Part shown: one piece after another, positions 61,209 through 64,000 of the stretch | Layout: the number at the start of each line of letters is the position of its first letter | Position numbering within the stretch: position 1 is the first letter of the stretch | NCBI GenBank assembly: GCA_947627365.1 | Contig: CANQVT010000003.1 | Coordinates: 1 to 64,000, forward strand | DNA from: an uncultured Lachnospiraceae bacterium | GTDB lineage: Bacteria > Bacillota > Clostridia > Lachnospirales > Lachnospiraceae | DNA length: 64,000 nt | Direction of reading: 5' to 3' | Notes under the pieces: model-generated | What the model was told of the DNA's origin: nothing | Databases searched by the model: none | Seen by the model: only the letters and a program-made list of their open reading frames with translations | Program-made: the position numbers and the translations under genes

Positions 61209-62438
61209 ATGGAGTGGTTTCCAAGAGAAAATTATTTAAAAAAGATTCGTGATTTTTACCACGCGGCGGATATCATCAAGGTGATAACCGGTGTCAGAAG
61301 ATGTGGGAAGTCCTGCCTGATGGAGACAATTGCAGATGAACTGAAAAAGGCAGGTATTCCCGGAGAAAATATTTATTTCTATGACCTTGACAGTAAAGAC
61401 TATAACAAAATTGTAAAAGCCGATCAGTTTGAGCGGCTGCTCGAAAGCATTCCGGATGTGCAGGGGATAAAATATCTCTTTATTGACGAAGTACAAAATG
61501 TAGAAGGATTTGAAACGGTTCTGAATGGCTTCCGCGGAACAGGTGAATGGTCCATCTTCATTACGGGATCAAATTCTTACCTTCTAAGCGGTGAATTGAT
61601 GACGAAGCTGACCGGCCGCTATATCGAATTTGAAATGTTTCCGCTTTCCTTTGAGGAATATGAGGAGATGAAAAAGTTTTACGATAAGGGAATTGCGGCT
61701 GATCGTCAGGAGGAACTACAGAACTATATTCTTGAAGGTGGATTTCCAAGGACGATTTTTCTCGATACCATGGCCTCAAAGCGCAGATATGTGCAGAGCG
61801 TTATCGCTGAGGTTTTTGAAAAGGATATACGGGCGAGGCTGAAGATCCGAAATAGAAATACGTTCGAGACGGTTCAGAAATATATTGTCAATAATTTCGG
61901 CGCAACGACAAGCCTGAAAAGTCTCAAAAAGGCGATCGCGAAGACCGGAACTCCGATCAGCGAAGCGACACTCGCCAGGTATATCAAGGCTTTACTCGAC
62001 GCGAAGATTCTTTATGAGTGTCCGCGGTTTGACATGAAGACAAAGAAATCATTGAGTGGGGAGAAAAAATACTATCTTGCGGATCTGAGCTTTTATTTCG
62101 TTCAGAATACGGATAACAGAATCAACTATGGTCCGGTTTTGGAAAATATCACATATGTATATGCAAAGTCCCATGATTATTCTGTCAGTGTAGGAAGAAT
62201 CGGAAAGCTGGAGTGCGATTTTATTCTCAGGGATAATGAAATGCAGTATTCTTATGTTCAGGTTTCTTATACGATAGCGTTGTCGAGGGAAACGGAGGAT
62301 CGGGAGTATAAGCCTTTGGAGTCGATAAAAGATAATTATCCTAAATATATTGCCACGATGGATACTCTTCTTCAGCAGCGTAATGGCATAGCACATATTA
62401 ATCTTGCAGATTTTATGAAAAATGGTAAAGAGTTCTGA
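61209..62438 (+). CDS. AAA+ ATPase with DUF4143 domain
   Basis: A 409-residue cytosolic protein. The N-terminal AAA_14 ATPase has Walker A TGVRRCGKSCLM (about 27-38), Walker B YLFIDEVQNV and the sensor FITGSNSYLL. The DUF4143 C-terminal part contains the conserved LECDFILRDN...YVQVSY, which resembles a PD-(D/E)XK core. Such proteins are widespread, many-copy and of unclear function. ATG at 61209 is used rather than the GTG at 61200 because of AGGTGA spacing. The local sequence is more AT-rich than the antiporter genes. Its stop is 3 nt from the end of the convergent gene. Confidence 0.85.
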   Translation: MEWFPRENYLKKIRDFYHAADIIKVITGVRRCGKSCLMETIADELKKAGIPGENIYFYDLDSKDYNKIVKADQFERLLESIPDVQGIKYLFIDEVQNVEGFETVLNGFRGTGEWSIFITGSNSYLLSGELMTKLTGRYIEFEMFPLSFEEYEEMKKFYDKGIAADRQEELQNYILEGGFPRTIFLDTMASKRRYVQSVIAEVFEKDIRARLKIRNRNTFETVQKYIVNNFGATTSLKSLKKAIAKTGTPISEATLARYIKALLDAKILYECPRFDMKTKKSLSGEKKYYLADLSFYFVQNTDNRINYGPVLENITYVYAKSHDYSVSVGRIGKLECDFILRDNEMQYSYVQVSYTIALSRETEDREYKPLESIKDNYPKYIATMDTLLQQRNGIAHINLADFMKNGKEF

Positions 62439-62441
62439 GCG

Positions 62442-64000
62442 TTATTGATACAGCACCACCGGATAGCCTATGGTGACTGTATTGTAGATTAGTTTGGCGG
62501 CTTCCAGCGGCAGATTGACACAGCCATGGGAGCCGTCGCCTTTGTAGATTTCTCCGCCGAATTCGTCGCGCCAGGTGGCGTCGTGCAGGCCGTAGTTGCC
62601 GTAGAACGCCATCCAGTAGCTGACTTTTTCGCTGTACCCCGGGCCGTCGAGCGTGTCGGGCGACGCCTTATAATACACATAGTAGACGCCCTCCGGCGTC
62701 TCACAGTGCGGTTCTCCGGAATTGCCCGAAACACAGTCGCTCTCAAGGAGCTTTCTGCCATTCTTATAGAGATAGACTTTCTGATTTTTGAGATCGATCT
62801 CCACATAGCCGTCTTCAAAATCACCGCGCTCGCCTGCCTTGGCTGTCGCGGCTTTTTTCTCCCAAACAGGAGTCAGAAAGAGGGACTGATTCGTTCCGAG
62901 ATATTTCTCAAGCATGGCTTTCGTCTCTTTGCGGTCGAGCTTCTGACCGGTATCTCCCATATGCACAGTGATTTCTTCCCCGCTGTCGGTGCAGAACTGT
63001 ACCGGATCCCCCGGCGTGTCGTACTCTTCGGCAAGCCGTGCGACGAAGTCGTCGAGGTAAGCAGAGTCGAGGACAAATTCATGATTCGCATTTTCCGAGA
63101 TATGAGCGGACAGATCCTTCGCAGTGATCGTCTCGCTCCGTGTATCAAACTGCAGAGTCAGACGAAGGCCGCTGTACGGCCCGTCGTCGCCGTAGGGATT
63201 GACCAGGTCAGTGTCGGAACAGTGTCCGGTGCTGATTTCCGTAGGCTCAAATTTCCACATCTGGGAAAATCCTCCGGTATAATCTGCCAGGACGACCGAA
63301 TCTCCGGAATAAGGCCGGGAGTCGGCAAGCGTCACATACTGATCAAAGACTGTCCGGATATAACAATAGCCGTTCGGGGCTTTCTCGATGATCCAGGACT
63401 GCTCGTCAGAGGCATCGGTGTCCCGTGGGTGTTCCTTCGCTGTGGTGACGGCGGAGTCGGCGGCCGGATATTCGTCTGTCGTGGTGACGACAAAGCTGGA
63501 TTCTGAAGTTTCGACGTTATCGGCGGAGTCGACGGCCGGATATTCGTCTGTCGTGGTGACGACGAAACCGGTTTCCGAGGTTTCTTCGGTAGCGGCTTCG
63601 ACGGAGTCGTCATCGTCAGAGCCGGCAGTGAGTGCCTCGCCGGTGTGCTTGGCCCTGATGCGGAATAGTCCGTTTGGGAGCTCATCCACAGAAAACTTTT
63701 GCTGATTGATATCCATAGAACGGTAAAGCTGCGCGGTTCTAAAATCCTTTTCATGGACCGTGCAGTGTCGGATATCCAGCACAAAGTTTGCGTTTTGCGC
63801 GCTGGAGATTTCGTACAGTCCTGGCTCGACGCCCGGGATATATTTTGGGATTTGCGGAGGCGCCGGGGGTATTTCTATTTCTTCGCCCTGCCCCGGAAGC
63901 TGTATGACGAAAGACTCCTGGGGCTTGTTTATGTCCGGTATTTCCTCGACTCCCACGATCTCAACCTCGACCGCAGACGCAGACAGACCATTGAAAAAGA
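62442..64000 (-). CDS. L,D-transpeptidase (YkuD) surface protein, 5' end beyond the window
   Basis: A cell-wall enzyme that forms 3-3 peptidoglycan cross-links or attaches proteins. At least 519 residues are seen; the frame stays open to the window end, where LSASA-VEVE resembles the end of a signal peptide. A ricin-B-like domain (about EPGLYEISSAQNANFVLDI and SWIIEKAPNGYCYIRT) is split by a spacer containing two copies of FVVTTTDEYPA. A peptidoglycan-binding domain follows, and the C-terminal YkuD domain has the catalytic SHGCVNLP (His and Cys present). It is convergent with the ATPase gene, ending 3 nt away. Confidence 0.88.
   Translation of the reverse strand, partial: FFNGLSASAVEVEIVGVEEIPDINKPQESFVIQLPGQGEEIEIPPAPPQIPKYIPGVEPGLYEISSAQNANFVLDIRHCTVHEKDFRTAQLYRSMDINQQKFSVDELPNGLFRIRAKHTGEALTAGSDDDDSVEAATEETSETGFVVTTTDEYPAVDSADNVETSESSFVVTTTDEYPAADSAVTTAKEHPRDTDASDEQSWIIEKAPNGYCYIRTVFDQYVTLADSRPYSGDSVVLADYTGGFSQMWKFEPTEISTGHCSDTDLVNPYGDDGPYSGLRLTLQFDTRSETITAKDLSAHISENANHEFVLDSAYLDDFVARLAEEYDTPGDPVQFCTDSGEEITVHMGDTGQKLDRKETKAMLEKYLGTNQSLFLTPVWEKKAATAKAGERGDFEDGYVEIDLKNQKVYLYKNGRKLLESDCVSGNSGEPHCETPEGVYYVYYKASPDTLDGPGYSEKVSYWMAFYGNYGLHDATWRDEFGGEIYKGDGSHGCVNLPLEAAKLIYNTVTIGYPVVLYQ

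Overview
The window looks like chromosomal DNA of a spore-forming Clostridia, most likely a GC-rich member of the Lachnospiraceae. The signs are spoVAD-spoVAE, an archaeal-type non-discriminating AspRS with GatCAB behind a T-box leader, an anaerobic class III ribonucleotide reductase, SH3b lipoproteins, Gram-positive surface-protein signals and YesM/YesN-type two-component genes. No rRNA, tRNA, CRISPR array, phage module or complete insertion sequence was seen.

Layout. 0-9 kb: a PD-(D/E)XK nuclease-like protein, then divergent asnA (minus) and a T-box-controlled plus-strand group aspS - zinc-ribbon membrane protein - gatC - gatA - gatB, so free asparagine synthesis sits back to back with tRNA-dependent Asn/Gln synthesis. 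9-25 kb: a degenerate polysaccharide-deacetylase lipoprotein, nrdD, two SH3b lipoproteins, a GntR/ABC transporter operon with a clear operator, an amidohydrolase with dgt, a HAD phosphatase overlapping plsC, and spoVAD-AE. 24.9-25.3 kb: a probable type I toxin-antitoxin locus, with a 27-residue hydrophobic peptide facing a small RNA driven from a consensus promoter. 25.7-32.8 kb: a 2376-residue adhesin/pilin-like surface protein of mosaic base composition. 33-38 kb: two more PD-(D/E)XK-fold proteins, an SCP2-like protein, an iron alcohol dehydrogenase and an aldehyde dehydrogenase. 38-48 kb: a sugar-sensing and uptake locus (YesN regulator, substrate-binding lipoprotein, YesM kinase, then a complete YtfQ-YtfR-YtfT-YjfF-like ABC importer). 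48-49.5 kb: a HipB/HipA pair. 50.9-61 kb: a ten-gene Mrp/Mbh-type antiporter cluster with four ND2/4/5-like subunits. 61-64 kb: an AAA+/DUF4143 ATPase and a cell-wall L,D-transpeptidase cut by the window edge.

The most unusual material is outside the genes. Several intergenic gaps carry 110-190 nt compound palindromes. Two of these, 21 kb apart and inverted, share an exact 19-nt core, and one splits the antiporter operon. The gap between the sugar-binding lipoprotein and its sensor kinase holds two tandem, covarying hairpin modules with an identical 21-nt tail and competing long-range pairings. The T-box specifier loop contains overlapping Glu and Asn codons, matching the family in which two-tRNA sensing has been described.

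All calls come from reading the sequence and recalled family knowledge; no searches or folding programs were run.
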